NCBI RefSeq assembly: GCF_014356525.2
Contig: NC_052518.1
Span: 31,639,464 to 31,703,463, forward strand
Length of the DNA: 64,000 bases
Source: Nilaparvata lugens
Lineage: Eukaryota > Arthropoda > Insecta > Hemiptera > Delphacidae
Direction: 5' to 3'
Shown: positions 1 through 12,204 of the stretch, piece after piece
Layout of the letters: each line of letters opens with the position of its first letter
Position numbering within the stretch: the first letter of the stretch is position 1
Made by a program: the position numbers and the translations under genes
Notes under the pieces: generated by a model
What the model was told of the DNA's origin: nothing
The model's input: only the letters and a program-made list of their open reading frames with translations
The model's database searches: none

Positions 1-994
1 ATATTGTAGAATGATTATGCAACATGTACGAGTATAAGTATTGTGACTTTTGGATTACCTTTATTCACATAGGTTAAGTTGGTGTGTGATAGGGGTGGTA
101 GGTAAGAGGGAGTGAATGATAATATCCAAGATTGTAGCTTATACTCTGACTAATTTTATCTCAGAAATGTCAATTGAATTACATTTTAGTGGCTTATCAT
201 TCGTTCACTGTCGAATTTCTTTTCATTTCGACTTACAGATAAGGATTCTTTCTCCCATAATTCTTATTTCAAATGTAGATGGATTTAGCAGTTGTTTTCT
301 TCCTCATCTTTCACAGATAGGTGATACTATCAAAGATTAATTTGATACGATAAAATTGTATTCCTTTAGGAATAATTGCTAACTTCCTCTTATTGTTGTT
401 ATCTACTCGGTGATGGGAAGTTTCAACTGTTAAACTCTTTAAACTGTTTATCATTGGGATCGATAGCTTGATTTATTCCAGTTGAGAATAAGAAAATGAA
501 ATGTTTTATCGTGAGATCACGGTATTCCAATTTGCATATTAGCTTACCTCACACTAATTCTATGCTGATTCTAATCTCTATTACTCTCTTTCAATTTTAA
601 ATATTTCACATAACAAAAAAAAATAATTATGAATAATTTTGTCATTGCTGGATATTATTTCATTCATTGGCGGCTGGAGTGTGTAAGCTACTACGGTCAT
701 CGTTACATTGCATTTTTATGTATAGTTGGTTTTCTTTCTTTTTGTGGAAGGCTCAAAGTTGATTTTTTTTCATAAATCACTGACAGATTTTTTACTTTAT
801 AATATATTTTATTTCATTTGTTTAGTCCATTCAATTTCATTTCACTTATTATTTTCATTATCATATTGCATTCTTATTATTATTTTCTTTTTTTTCTTTT
901 TTTCCTAAGTATTATTCTTCATCATAAATCTATATTCTTTTCATCCAAAGTATTATTTATTTAATCACAGAAATTCCGGTGTATTTGTTCAGTC
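1..994. other. AT-rich intergenic DNA, no gene seen
   Basis: Strongly AT-rich sequence with T-rich runs near 870-905. Short open frames here have low-complexity, hydrophobic translations with no recognisable domain. I see no RNA gene, splice-bounded exon or repeat unit. The 5' untranslated part of the Jockey-like element starting at 995 may extend into it, but no boundary is visible. Confidence 0.6.
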
Positions 995-3590
995 ATGGCT
1001 GGAGAGGTCTTATGTTATTATGAAAATGTTGGAGGGATTAGGACAAAAATTAATAAGTTTCACTCAGGTATGACATCATCGGATTTTCAGATAATAGCAC
1101 TGACTGAAACATGGCTACATGGTGGCATACTTGACAGTGAATTATTTGATAATCGCTTTTCGGTTTTTCGACCGAGTGGTTGATGGTAATACTGTTGGGG
1201 GCGGAGTGTTGATTGCCGTTGACAAGAGACTGAACCCGGTACTATGTGGTTTCAGTCCAGGTATTCCAGAGATTCAGGCACTATGGGTAAGAATTAGTAT
1301 TGATAAAAAATTCATTTATTTAAATGTTGTATACTTTCTGCCAGCTTGTCGAAGACAAATATTTGTGGATTATTTTGACTGTGTTGATAGATTGTATGAG
1401 GAGTTAAAAATTGATTCTTGTGTTGTGATGGGAGATTTCAATCTGCCTGAGGTAACTTCATGTACCTATTCTCTGGATATGGGAAGTGCTAGAGCTAAAG
1501 ATCTTGCTAGTTTTATGAGTTTACATGATTTGTCTTCTCACAACAACATTGCGAATGAAAATGGTCGAACACTCGACCTTATATTAAGTAATATGCAAAT
1601 CCGGGTGGTAAATGAGACTGAGGAATTGGTAAATAGAGTTCCACATCATCCCATACTTTCCCTCGGTTTATCCTTCCCTGAGTCAGTTTTGGGTGATGCA
1701 GTAACAGATGGTACTTTTTTCAATTGGAAGAAGGGAAACTTTTTTGGTTTGTATAATGATCTAAATGCTGTAGATTGGAATCCATTATATAATACTGCTG
1801 ATGTTGATGTGGCAGTTGAATTCCTTTACACTAAATTGAGGAATGTAATTGATATACATATTCCTAAGTATAGGATGAGGAATTGTAAATCAAACTACCC
1901 TCATTGGTACACATGGGATATTATGAGGGATTTAAAGATAAAAGATAAATATGCCAAAAAGAGAAAGATTTCGAGGTATTATGATGAAATGTTCAAAACG
2001 TTACGGAAAAATGTTAAATTGAAAATTAGTCAAGCTTATTCTGATTATTTACATAGGGTTGAATCTGCAATGGATGGAGATATAAAATACTTCTGGAGTT
2101 ATGTAAATAATAAGCGTTAGGGTTCCCAAAATCAACAGACTTTCAAATTTAAAGATAAAGAGTATTATGGTGCACAAATTCCTAATGCCTTTGCCGATTA
2201 TTTTTCCTCGGTTTACGATAAGCAGAATACCTGTAGGAATGCTCAAATCAATGATGGGCCTTCAAACTCTATTTTTTCTCAAGATCTAGGAACATTCTGT
2301 GAGTATGACCCAATAACTGAGGAAGAGATAAAAAACTCTATTAAAAGCCTGAAGCCAAGGAGCTCCAGTGGGCCTGATGGTATTCCTCCATACCTTATCA
2401 AAGGGTGTATGGAGTTGTTGATTGGACCTTTAAAAATAATTTTCAATTTAGCTTTAAAAACAGGTACTTTCCCTGATGCTTGGAAACGTTCCAGAGTGAC
2501 TCCCATCCACAAATCAGGTAATAGAAATTTGATTCAGAACTATCGTCCAATTTCAATCCTCAATTCACTAGCAAAGGTGTTTGAGAAGATTATTTCCGAA
2601 AGGGTTCAAGGCGAAGTCGGTACTAAGATTTCCGTCTTCCAACATGGCTTCCTAAAGGGGAGGTCCACTATCTCAAATTTACTATGCTTCACAGATGAAT
2701 TATCTCAAATTCTGGATAGAGGGGGTAGAGTGGACACAATTTATGTAGACTTCACCAAAGCTTTTGATAAACTGAGTCATAATATATTGATCCAAAAGTT
2801 GCATAAAATTGGACTCAGTTCACAGCTCATCAAATTGTTGGATAATTACCTTTATGGGAGGAGACAATGTATTTCTATCAATGGGCAGGAGTCTGATTAT
2901 TATTGCACCTATACAGGAGTACCCCAGGGATCAAACCTTAGTCCATTATTGTTTGTTTGTTTTATTAATGATCTACCTGATGTCTTTTTACATTCTAAAT
3001 GCTTGCTGTTTGCGGATAATGTAAAAGTGTACCGTGAGATAAAGCATTCAGATGACTGCTTGCTACTCCAGGAGGACATAGATAAGTTGCAGGTCCGGTG
3101 CACGAACAACAAGTTTGCTGTTAACATAGATAAGTGTTAAGTGATCTCGTTCACTAGGCAGAGGGGTATTGTCAGTGATGGCTACATGATGAACCAAAAT
3201 GAGCTGGAGAGAGTCTCCAAAATGAAAGATTTGGGAGTAATATTTGACTCTGAACTTAGATTTTCAGATCACGTGGATGGGCTAATTAGTAAATCTAGTC
3301 AGCTAATGGGTTTTATAATGAGAACTTGTGTTGATCTCACTAGTGAGAATACACCGATATTCCTGTTCAAAGTTATAATTCGCAGTATTCTTGAATATGC
3401 AGCAATTGTTTGGAATCCCTATGTCAACATAACTTCTAGTCAACTGGAGTCAGTGCAAAACAAATTTCTTCGTCTCCTGTACTACAAGAAATTTAAAGTC
3501 TGGTTTCCATATGAACGACCCAGTAGTGAATTGAGAGAGCTGTTCAGGGTTCCTTTGCTCAAGTGTAGACGTGATCTGATTTCTGAGTAA
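995..3590 (+). pseudogene. Jockey-like non-LTR retrotransposon ORF2 (endonuclease-reverse transcriptase), broken copy 1
   Basis: This is an apurinic-type endonuclease followed by reverse transcriptase, the ORF2 of a Jockey-clade LINE, which would nick DNA and copy its own RNA into the site. Endonuclease motifs LTETWL (about 1098) and MGDFNLP (about 1428) are visible. RT motifs follow: YRPISILN, DFTKAFDKLSHN, GVPQGSNLSPLLF, and a catalytic box at 3009-3020 that reads FADN instead of FADD, so the second catalytic aspartate is lost. Further lesions are a frameshift near 1170, an in-frame TAG at 2118-2120 and an in-frame TAA at 3138-3140. The ATG at 995 opens a segment matching the start of the better copy at 43019. 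Homology to that copy ends at about 3669, and the missing C-terminus reappears at 9341-9455. Family identity is firm; clade assignment is from motif style. Confidence 0.9.
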
Positions 3591-3669
3591 TAATTCAATT
3601 TACATAAGGCTCCGACAGATCTCGCTAGCAAAATTTGCAACCAGAAATAACCATTGCATGGTATGTCTC
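3583..3669 (+). repeat. 87-bp direct repeat, copy A (Jockey ORF2 sequence)
   Basis: This stretch is identical to 9254-9340 except for one base (GAAATAACC here, GAAATCACC there). Read in shifted frames it can be matched loosely to the NN..DAPELL region of the intact Jockey ORF2 at 45.6 kb, so it probably is degraded Jockey coding sequence. Copy A joins the 5' part of the broken Jockey gene; copy B joins its 3' tail. Confidence 0.85.
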
Positions 3670-5204
3670 AGATAACCCATGGTATAGGTGCAATAGGTCT
3701 TAATTTTGCTGTTACCCGGAGCCGAAGCTCCACGTAGTTCCTGCCGTCCCAAGCTAGATGGCGCTGCCTGTCTTTCTTCAGCTTGCCGCTCAAAATTCAA
3801 AGTTCTCACACACACACTCTCCCATTCACAGCTTTCGTACGAACATCCACTTACGTCTCACAGACTTTGCTCAAGGCCACGCGCTCTACTCAGCTGCGTA
3901 TCCAGCAAAAAGTGCTACATCAACAGATGCATTGTTTGAAATTGTTTAGTTGCTCCATGCAAGGAAAGATCATTTCAGATTTCCAAGCAAATTGCCTTCT
4001 ATTCAACAATAGAAAAATACTCAATTACTCTTGTGATTGCAGGATTGAATAAATGATTATTCAATTGATGATGCAGAATGTGAAATGGATACACTCTAGC
4101 TTATGAGAAAGGTTCTTTTAGAATGATTATAACACTTCTGAAAAGAATTTTCAAATCCATTTATACAGTTTCTCAAAAGTACAATAATATTCCTATAATA
4201 CCTATATAATTTATGATTGATTTGTGGTTAAGATTGCAGAGAAAACTTTTCTGATTCTTACAATGTGTTTTATTAAATTATGAAAAATGAAAGTTTTCAT
4301 GCCGCTCTCTGTATTTTGTCTTGTATTTCGTACGAACATCCACTGGTTTCCATTGGATAATAACTATTTATGAAAAATTAAGAAATGGATAGGAGAATAA
4401 TAATAATAATAAATGATAATAATTATTGTATTTTTAAATTGAAACTTCATAAGAAACAAATTATTTCTATATACAGTAGTATGAATGAATCGTACACAAT
4501 TTAACAATATGATAAATGAAAACTCTACAGCATTCTTGTATGAATAGGCATATTAGCAATTTATGGCCAATACATTTATTCTGACGGAACAACCGAACTG
4601 AGGGGTTCCTTTCAAATCTGTAAATGTCAAATGTCTTTAGTCAATGTTTGATACTGATGCTGGTTCATTTGAAACATTATGCAAACTGGAAATAATCAGC
4701 AAATATATCAATCATTCTATTTATCACTTGAATCTTTTCAGATTAAAAAAAAAACTTTTAAGTTAGAACCCATCTTTCCTCATCTGTTCATATAGTGCTG
4801 GAGATTTGTATCTGCAAGATTACAAAATTCGATTACAATACAACACTTTATGAACATGTCTTAACCAAACCTGTTTGTGTAACTGGAGCTATAATTATTG
4901 ACCTTATTTGCGAGTCAGATGCGCTTGCGCTTACAAAAATGTTGTGATGAATCAATTATTTAATCCAATAAAGATAATAATAATTGATAGTTCTGCGAAA
5001 AGGAGGAAGGAGAAGAAGAAGAAGAAGAAGTATAGGAAGAATTTCGCGATTTCCTCAAGATAATATAATGATAATAAAGATAATAATAATTAATAGTTCT
5101 GCGAAGAAGAGAGAATGGAGAACAATAGGAAGAAGAAGAAGATGATGAAGAAGAAGAAGAAGAAGAAGAAAAAGAAGAAGGAGAAGATGAAAAGGAGGAA
5201 GAAG

Positions 5205-5596
5205 GAGAAGAAGAAGAATAGGAAGAATTTCACGATTTTCTCAAATGATGTTGATCCAATTTATACCTATATACAAATAGTCATTGATAAGCTCTATCAA
5301 CTGCCACAAGTCCCGCATCTGTAAAAATTTCAGGAGCTCAACCTCATCCATGCAAAGTTTGATTTTAGATTTCCAATTAACAGGCTTCAGATACAATTCG
5401 AACGAAAAATTTTAAGTAGAAAAGTTTAAGCTTGGAAATCTCTACAAATTAATGTCCAGTATCATTTTCATCTTAAATTGAAAATAAGCTCGAAATTCGA
5501 GAAAATGTGATTATTCAAATAATGCAAACTTAATGAGAGAGGCAACTTTTGGTTTCAATGTACCTAGAATGTATTCTAGGTAACTTGGTCGATTTT
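5205..5596 (+). repeat. Dispersed repeat, copy 1, preceded by a GAA-rich tract
   Basis: This stretch of about 390 bp is repeated with small differences at 6948-7354 in the same orientation. Both copies begin directly after an (GAA)n-type purine tract (5115-5205 and 6890-6948) and end in GTACCTAGAATGTATTCTAG, which contains the palindrome CTAGAATGTATTCTAG. Neither encodes a protein. Sequence after copy 1 continues to about 6078 in the style of a longer family member, ending in an ACTTTCCTT / AAGGAAAGT foldback. Confidence 0.85.
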
Positions 5597-6027
5597 AGTA
5601 ATTATTCGCCATTTTTCTCGAGAATATTACGCAGCTCCTGCAATTTTCCCAGAAATGAGACTCATGTCAGTTGATAGGGCTTATAAATAGCTATCCATGG
5701 TATAAATTTAAAGAAAATCGTTAGAGCCGTTTTTGAGAAAATCGTGAAAAACATGGTTTTTTAGTAATTATCCGCCATTTTTCCGCCATCTTGAATTGAA
5801 TTTTATTGAATTTCTTATTGTCGGGTCCTCATGGTATAAGGACCTTAAGTTTAAAATTTCAAGTCAATCGGTTAATTAGGAATGGAGTTATCGTGTTCAC
5901 AGACATACACACATACACACACACACACAGACCAACACCTAAAAATTATGTTTTGAGACTCAGGGGACCTTGAAACGTATAGAAAACTTGAAATTGGGGT
6001 ACCTTAATTTTTTTTGGAAAGCAATAC

Positions 6028-6078
6028 TTTCCTTACCTATGGTACCTATGGTATTCCTTGGTAGGGCAAGGAAAGTAA
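6028..6078. repeat. Foldback terminus of a dispersed repeat
   Basis: AATACTTTCCTTACC and its near-complement GGCAAGGAAAGT flank a short TACCTATGGTA-type direct repeat. The arrangement can form a hairpin and probably marks the 3' end of the non-autonomous repeat that includes 5205-5596. Confidence 0.5.
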
Positions 6079-6947
6079 AAAGATTATCTGAAAGTTTATC
6101 TTTTTACTGAAGATATCAGTGGAGCAAGGCTGCACTTTCCACTCCTTCAATCTGTTTGTAAGAGCAATGAGAACATTGACATCACTGAGTTCACTGATTA
6201 AGTATCTAGTGGGATTGTCTTTGAACTCCTTTCAGGAATTTGTTCATTGGTGATTATGTTTGGCATTTGCATTGATTTGAACCATTTATAAAATAGATCT
6301 AGTATGAATGAATTGTACACAATATAAGCTAACATTATGTTGAATGAAAAAATAAAGTAAATATCCTTTTACAGTATTTCATGATTATCCTTGTATGTAT
6401 AAGTACTTTGGCTCTTAGATGTAGGACATCAGATTTTATAGCACAAAATTACGCCCAGAGGGATTTTTAATTATACATTGAAATGGTAACAATCGGAAAA
6501 TGTTGTTGATCAAAAACTGAAATTCATCAAAGTTTATATCTCTTAAAATTTGATTCATCTTCGAAAAATTGAAACTCACTACTCATTGACGTTAGAGAGT
6601 TCCGAATTATCTCATTTTATTAAGAAATTTTATAGTCTAAAAAAAGGTTGGAGCAAACTTCTCTGTCCCAATCTTGCTCAGTATGAAGTCCCTGTGGCTG
6701 TAGCATTTTGTGTCAACATTCATCCAATTTGAATTGATTTTAAAAATGCGTCGCTTGGCTTTTATCAAAACATTTCTTTTGAACATGGAAGCATGCACAC
6801 TTCTTTTTAAACATTTGTCGAAAACTGACAAAAGTGCATCTACCACCTCTACTGTCTCGTCCAAAGGGTAGAGAAGATTTGAATTTTCATTGTAAGAAGA
6901 AGAAGAAGAAGAAGAAGAAGGAGAACATGAAAAGGAGGAAGGAGAAC

Positions 6948-7354
6948 AAGAAGAAGAAGAATATGAAGAATTTCGCGATTTTCTCAAAAACGGCTCCAAC
7001 GATGTTGATCCAATTTATACCTATATACAAATAGTCATTGATAAGCTCTAACAACTGCCACAAGTCTCACATCTGTAAAAATTTCAGGAGCTCAACCTCA
7101 TCCATGCAAAGTTTGATTTTAGATTTCCAATTAACAGGCTTCAGATACAATTCGAACTAAAAATTTTAAATGGAAAAGTTTTAGCTTGGAAATCTCTACA
7201 AATTAATGTCCAGTATCATTTTCAACTTATATTGAAAATAAGCTCGAAATTCGAGAAAATGTGATCATTCAAATAATGCAAACTTAATGAGAGAGGCAAC
7301 AACTGTTGATTCCAATGTACCTAGAATGTATTCTAGGTAACTTGGTTGATTCTA
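6948..7354 (+). repeat. Dispersed repeat, copy 2
   Basis: Second copy of the element at 5205-5596, again directly preceded by a GAA-rich tract. Unlike copy 1 it retains an AAACGGCTCCAACG insertion near the start, and it diverges from copy 1 after TTCTAGGTAACTTGGT. The purine tract at the same end in both copies suggests it belongs to the repeat. Confidence 0.85.
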
Positions 7355-7577
7355 TTAAATTAAATCATTCAGTGGAAGAGATAGCAGAATTGATCTCGTC
7401 AGCTGATTGATTTTAAGAATATATTGGAAATTTTCATAACGGCAAGGACAGATGTGTGAGTGCGCCACACCAGATGTTTCCCTATTTCAATTATCATCGA
7501 TTTCATCCTATTATGGAAACACTTACCTCATAGCTAGAGCTTGTGTCTTTTCACCCTTTGTCCATGTACTATTTTTT

Positions 7578-7830
7578 TTATCTGCATGTGACAGTTTTAC
7601 ACAAAATCCGACACCTTCTCAGGTGTCGGAATATTTTTTTGACAGCTTTCATGATAATATTATTGTTAATCGCCCTTGGTTTGCTTGCAATATTTCTCAG
7701 TTTTCGTTGAAGCTGCTGGTTCAGCTTTCTCGCTGACAATAGCTTCATTTGCAATCTCTTTTTTGCAGGTGTAAGTATTTTTGATTCCCTAAATGGAGTC
7801 AACTTACGACCTTTAATACTCCTGAGAGTA
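7578..7830 (-). pseudogene. Short basic open segment, possibly a transposase fragment
   Basis: The minus strand is open for about 85 codons with a strongly basic, Leu/Arg-rich composition (TPAKKRLQMKLLSARKLN, then RHLRRCRILCKTV). The TP.K..L pattern followed by an amphipathic basic helix resembles the helical linker after the THAP domain in P-element-like transposases, but no zinc-binding residues or catalytic core are present. A perfect hairpin CCGACACC-ttctca-GGTGTCGG lies inside the segment near 7609-7630. Function unknown; the assignment is weak and it may be a chance frame. Confidence 0.25.
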
Positions 7831-9253
7831 TTTTTTTTATCGGGGGTTGGGAACAATGCCCTACAAGAGTTGCTTTCTGTTGTATATAGATAGTTGATAG
7901 ATAGATAGATAGATAGAAGACCCCTCAAGCAAAGTATCACAATCTGGGAACTTGACGTAGTGGAAATTTTTATTGTCCACTTGACAAACTGAAAACTTGA
8001 TGGGTACTGAAATCGTGAAGAACTGAAACAGTCCTATGACCATCTTCGATGAACTGAGATCCTATATGGAAAATGTCTAGTTAAGTAGTTCAGAAGTGAT
8101 GACACGTGATTCATGAATATTTTTTTTCCCCATATTTGTATAAGCCAATTCTTTTCATCATAATATTACAGATAACGGAGAGAATGTCTACTTCCTATTG
8201 GTATTTTAATTAATAATTATCTTTATCAATGTCAAGATATTCAGAGCAGAACACCCAATAAAGTGATATTCAAGAGAAAAACTGATTTTTGCAATGTTTT
8301 CAATTTCATAGAAAAAAATCCTTTTTATTCTTCAATTCTAAATTTTTCTCAGCTCTACCTGAATATCAAGGATGGTATTCTACAAGCAGTTATGTGGTTC
8401 AATTGAAAACTTATAACTTATATACAATATATATATAATGTTATTTCCATTCAAAGTCATAGAATTAAATTCTGGCTCATAATTCTATATAGCATCCTAA
8501 AAGTAGTAATTTTGTGGAGCTTGTAACAAATTTGAAGGTTTGTAATTCATATTACTGTAATATACAGTATTTCATCATATTGACAGTCCATCTTTGGAGA
8601 GTTTACAAAGAAAAAATGTTGTCAATTTTGTTGAGTGAGCCTCTACAATAATTAATATTGGATTGAATAATTCTAATTACTAGCATCTTATTACTCATAG
8701 CAATAGAAGGTTATCAATAGTTTTTTTTTTCAATAATTAATATTATTTTAAATTGAATAATAATTCTCATTACAAGCACCTTAGAACTCAAAAAGAATAG
8801 AAAATGAAACATGTGATGGCAATAGGTTATCAATTTGATATTTTTTCCAAATAGCAATGTTAACTTAATTTGTTCGTAATTAAATATTATAAACACGTTT
8901 ACTTATGAAGAATAGAAAAGAGGTATACTACGGACGGTGACAGAAGTTAAATAATCTTCAATCTTTCAATCAGTACGAAATAGAATAACGCGCGCACACT
9001 GAAACACTGCTGGTTTACTCGGAGCACAGACTCTGGTCTGTGTTTTGAAAAAAATGATTGGTGCCGGCAGAAATGAAATATGAGCGAGCAATAAAACAAC
9101 AATTCATTCTCAGCGGTAGTGCTGAGAAAGCATAAAGTTTTCTCACTCTCTCCCTACTCAGACACAAAAACCCTGACCAACCTCACAACGCTTAAAAACC
9201 AGTTGCTATTTCCCAAGTACACAACTTTTCCGCTACAAACGCCACTAACTAGC

Positions 9254-9340
9254 CTGAGTAATAATTCAATTTACATAAGGCTCCGACAGATCTCGCTAGC
9301 AAAATTTGCAACCAGAAATCACCATTGCATGGTATGTCTC
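9254..9340 (+). repeat. 87-bp direct repeat, copy B (Jockey ORF2 sequence)
   Basis: Copy of 3583-3669 with a single mismatch. It directly precedes the Jockey C-terminal coding remnant at 9341-9455. Confidence 0.85.
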
Positions 9341-9455
9341 CTATATTATTCTTGTCTCTGATAATATGTACAGTAAGGATTTGGACATATTTCATGATGG
9401 TCAGTCTAGTTTTAAACGTAGATGTGAAAACCTTCTGAATAATGTGCGCATGTAA
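9341..9455 (+). pseudogene. C-terminal remnant of the Jockey-like ORF2 (continuation of copy 1)
   Basis: The translation contains DLDIFHDGQSSFKRRCENLL before a TAA at 9453-9455. It aligns with the extreme C-terminus of the ORF2 at 45.8 kb (VDVFHLSESRFQRKCREALL). It lacks all catalytic domains. Its position after repeat copy B suggests that it and 995-3590 were one element, later split by the 5.6-kb segment. The element's 3' UTR probably follows, but no poly(A) or tail repeat is obvious. Confidence 0.75.
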
Positions 9456-10260
9456 CTCTCTTGTGGACGGGGATATTAATCCACTTATCAGCATGATAGT
9501 TTGCAGACTCAATTTTAAAAAAATAATTTGCATCATCACTCGGGCTTTGTTGTCATATCATAATTGTCATCTTCATTGTAGTTATCACATTATTAGGGTC
9601 GGCATAATCATTATCGTTCATCGTCTTAGTCATCATCTTCATCGTCATTAATTAACACATCTCCTGCTTTTCCATAGTAACTTGATGAACATTTGTTATT
9701 TTTTTTCACTTTGAAACTTTTTTTTCAGTTATGTGTCTGGTGATTGAATTTATTTGTAGTATTGGGTTTGTTGCAGTTGTGGTGGTTTTTGTTAGTATGT
9801 TACTGATAGATTTTGAGTAATGCTTTTCTTTTTCATATTTCTTTAATAGTAAGTTTTGGTTTAATCACTTTATTATTACTTTTATATGATGGTTTAATTA
9901 TATAATTTGATACTTATGCACTCATCAGCATCATTAATTTGCATCATCACTTGATTTAATTAGTTCAATAGTAAAATAGTTTAATTACTTTATTATTATT
10001 TTAATATAATAGGTTATTTATATAATTAATTATGTATGAGAATTCTCATGATAATATTATAATTTATGGTAATTTGACATTATTATGATTTGAGTTAAGG
10101 AGACAGTTGTGGGTTTCGACCTGTTGTCTCTAAAGAGAAATTGTAAAAAAATAAATAATGCCAGTTGCAGCTGGGTTAAAATATTATAATACTTGCAAAT
10201 GTTATCTTCATCCTAAGCTGCTCTCCTAGATTTAAAAGAGGATTTTTTCTATAAAGGAGA
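9456..10260. other. AT-rich non-coding DNA
   Basis: TCATCATC-type and T-rich low-complexity sequence, with AATTATTTTA-like runs. A CTGTTGTCTCT/GAGACAGTTGTG pairing near 10098-10130 is weak. No gene seen. Part of it may be 3' UTR of the Jockey remnant. Confidence 0.5.
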
Positions 10261-11045
10261 CAGGCTGCTTATAGATGGCTATTGATCTGTATTGATATCA
10301 GTACAGCTGGTTATGTATTGATATCCATGGCTACCTATTGATGTGTATTGATTTCATTAGGTATTTGGGCCAATACATATCCATGGAAATGTATTGATGT
10401 ATATTGATATCAATACAGCTTGTTATGTATTGATATCCATGGATATGTATTGATTTGTATTGATATCAATAGGTATTTGGGTCAATACACATCAATACAT
10501 ATCCATGGAAATGTATTGATGTGTATTGATATCAATACAGCTTGTTATGTATTGATATCCATGGATATGTATTGATTTGTATTGATATCAATAGGTATTG
10601 GTGCCAATACACATCAATACATATCCATGGAAATGTATTGATGTGTATTGATAACAATACAGCTTGTTATATATTGATATCCATGGATATGTATTGATTT
10701 GTATTGATATCAATAGGTATTTGGGCCAATACACATCAATACATATCCATGGAAATGTATTGATGTGTATTGATATCAATACAGCTGGTCATGTATTGAT
10801 ATCTATGGATATTGTATTGATTTGTATTGATATAAATAGATATTTGGGCCAATACACATCAATACATATCCATGGAAATGTATTGATGTGTATTGATATC
10901 AATACAGCTGGTTATGTATTGATATCCATGGATATTGTATTGATTTGTATTGATATCAATAGGTATTTGGGCCAATACACATCAATACATATCCATGGAT
11001 ACCTATTGATGTGTATTGGCCCAAATACCTATTGATATCAATACA
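10261..11045. repeat. Tandem satellite, period about 122 bp, built on TATTGATATCAATA
   Basis: About six head-to-tail units of about 122 bp. Each contains TATCCATGGATATG, GGTATTTGGGCCAATACAC, ATCCATGGAAATG and a TATTGATATCAATAC core. Landmarks recur at roughly 10437, 10559, 10681, 10803 and 10926. Each unit is itself quasi-palindromic, because TATTGATATCAATA and ATCCATGGAT are self-complementary. The last unit ends in an inverted partial unit (TATTGGCCCAAATACC). Open frames across it are by-products of the repeat. Likely a satellite or the core of a foldback element. Confidence 0.9.
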
Positions 11046-12204
11046 TTTTTTTATTGATCTCTATTGATCACTTTCACTAGGGTATGTACTCACTAATGTA
11101 AACTCCAAGATATGTTAAAAAAGACTAGAAAATAATATTCATTTTAGTGTTTTGATTTGTTTTTTTTTAATTATTGATCATCAGAGTTGTATTGATAATC
11201 TGTAATAGATTTGAAATGAAAAATTTTAATAATCTATAAATAATATTATCTATAGAATGAATAATTAAGTTGGTTGAAATAAAATAGAGTTGTTTAATCT
11301 GATTGGAGTATATTGCTAAACTTTGAATTTAATTTGATGAGTCAACAGAAATATTCAAGAGCTGGGAGAACCTATCTTACCTATAAAAATAAAAAAATCT
11401 TAAACCGTTCAGGAGGCGGATTAAGAATTACCCCGGAGTGTGAAGGTGGCGGATTATCTTCTGGGGGGAGTGAGTTTCCAGGTAAAGTTAATTCGATGGG
11501 GATACTTCCAAAGCAAAATGCAGACAAAAAAACACGAATAAAATAAAACACACATATTCGCTTGGTCAGCTTTGAATCATGGTCAGTTTTCAACATTTTT
11601 TTTTTATATTGAAAAGACCAGAATAATTGTACATGACATAATTAATAAATGAGAATCTATTGACAATAATTCAGCAATTTTTTTTCTCAAATTGTAACGG
11701 AAAATAAATAATTCTAAAAGCTCACGTACAAGAAGAAATAATTTTTCATAGAAATATTCATTTCATAATCTTAAATATATTTTCATATCATGTACTAAAA
11801 TCTAACTAGATTATAGATGATATGAAATCTAACTAGTTCATACGAGGGTGGTCGACCTAACCATGAAAAAATTAGTAGTAGCATTTGGTGTATCTGAAAA
11901 TTGAAATGTTTCATTGGCAGAAATATAAAATTACAGCATCTTAGAAATATATGATAAAAGCAATACAAATTTTACAACATGAGAAGATGCTATTACAAAA
12001 TAAAATGCAATGCCAATTGAGTATTTGCATCTCGAGGTACTAAACCTGTTTGAGATGGTGATATAAAATTGATTACAAAACTAGCGCTAGAATGTAGTTA
12101 CTGAGGCCGACAGTCGCATATGAAATGACACATATTACATAACAGTATCGATGATTTATCAATTTTAGCTTCGAAGTATATTGTACAATATAATAATATA
12201 CAAG
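11046..12204. other. AT-rich non-coding DNA
   Basis: T-tracts and AT-rich sequence. A GC-richer patch at about 11410-11500 is open on both strands but has no domain. No gene or repeat boundary recognised. Confidence 0.5.

Larger units (their letters stand above)
3670..9253. other. 5.6-kb segment separating the two halves of a Jockey element
   Basis: It lies between the two 87-bp repeats and interrupts a Jockey-like ORF2. It has no convincing complete gene. Visible contents: a hairpin GGAGC-cgaa-GCTCC near 3719; the string TTCGTACGAACATCCACT twice (about 3834 and 4327); a roughly 100-bp tandem duplication ending in TAGTTCTGCGAA (4974-5015 and 5073-5112); two copies of a dispersed repeat; a CA-rich tract near 5900; a GATA microsatellite (7886-7916); and a small basic open frame near 7.6-7.9 kb. 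It is probably a nest of non-autonomous repeats. Confidence 0.6.

Noticed and set aside
5115..5324. Lysine-rich 69-residue frame
   Set aside because: Read-through of a GAA tract at the start of a dispersed repeat; not a gene.
7607..7630. Perfect hairpin CCGACACC-ttctca-GGTGTCGG as a bacterial-type terminator
   Set aside because: The host is eukaryotic and the hairpin lies within a basic open segment. A chance or coding origin is as likely.
10588..11035. Open frames with IDI/HGYVLICID-type repeats on both strands
   Set aside because: They are translations of the 122-bp satellite; both strands are open because units are quasi-palindromic. No domain or splice context.
10261..11045. CRISPR array
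   Set aside because: The repeats are contiguous without unique spacers, and the context is eukaryotic.
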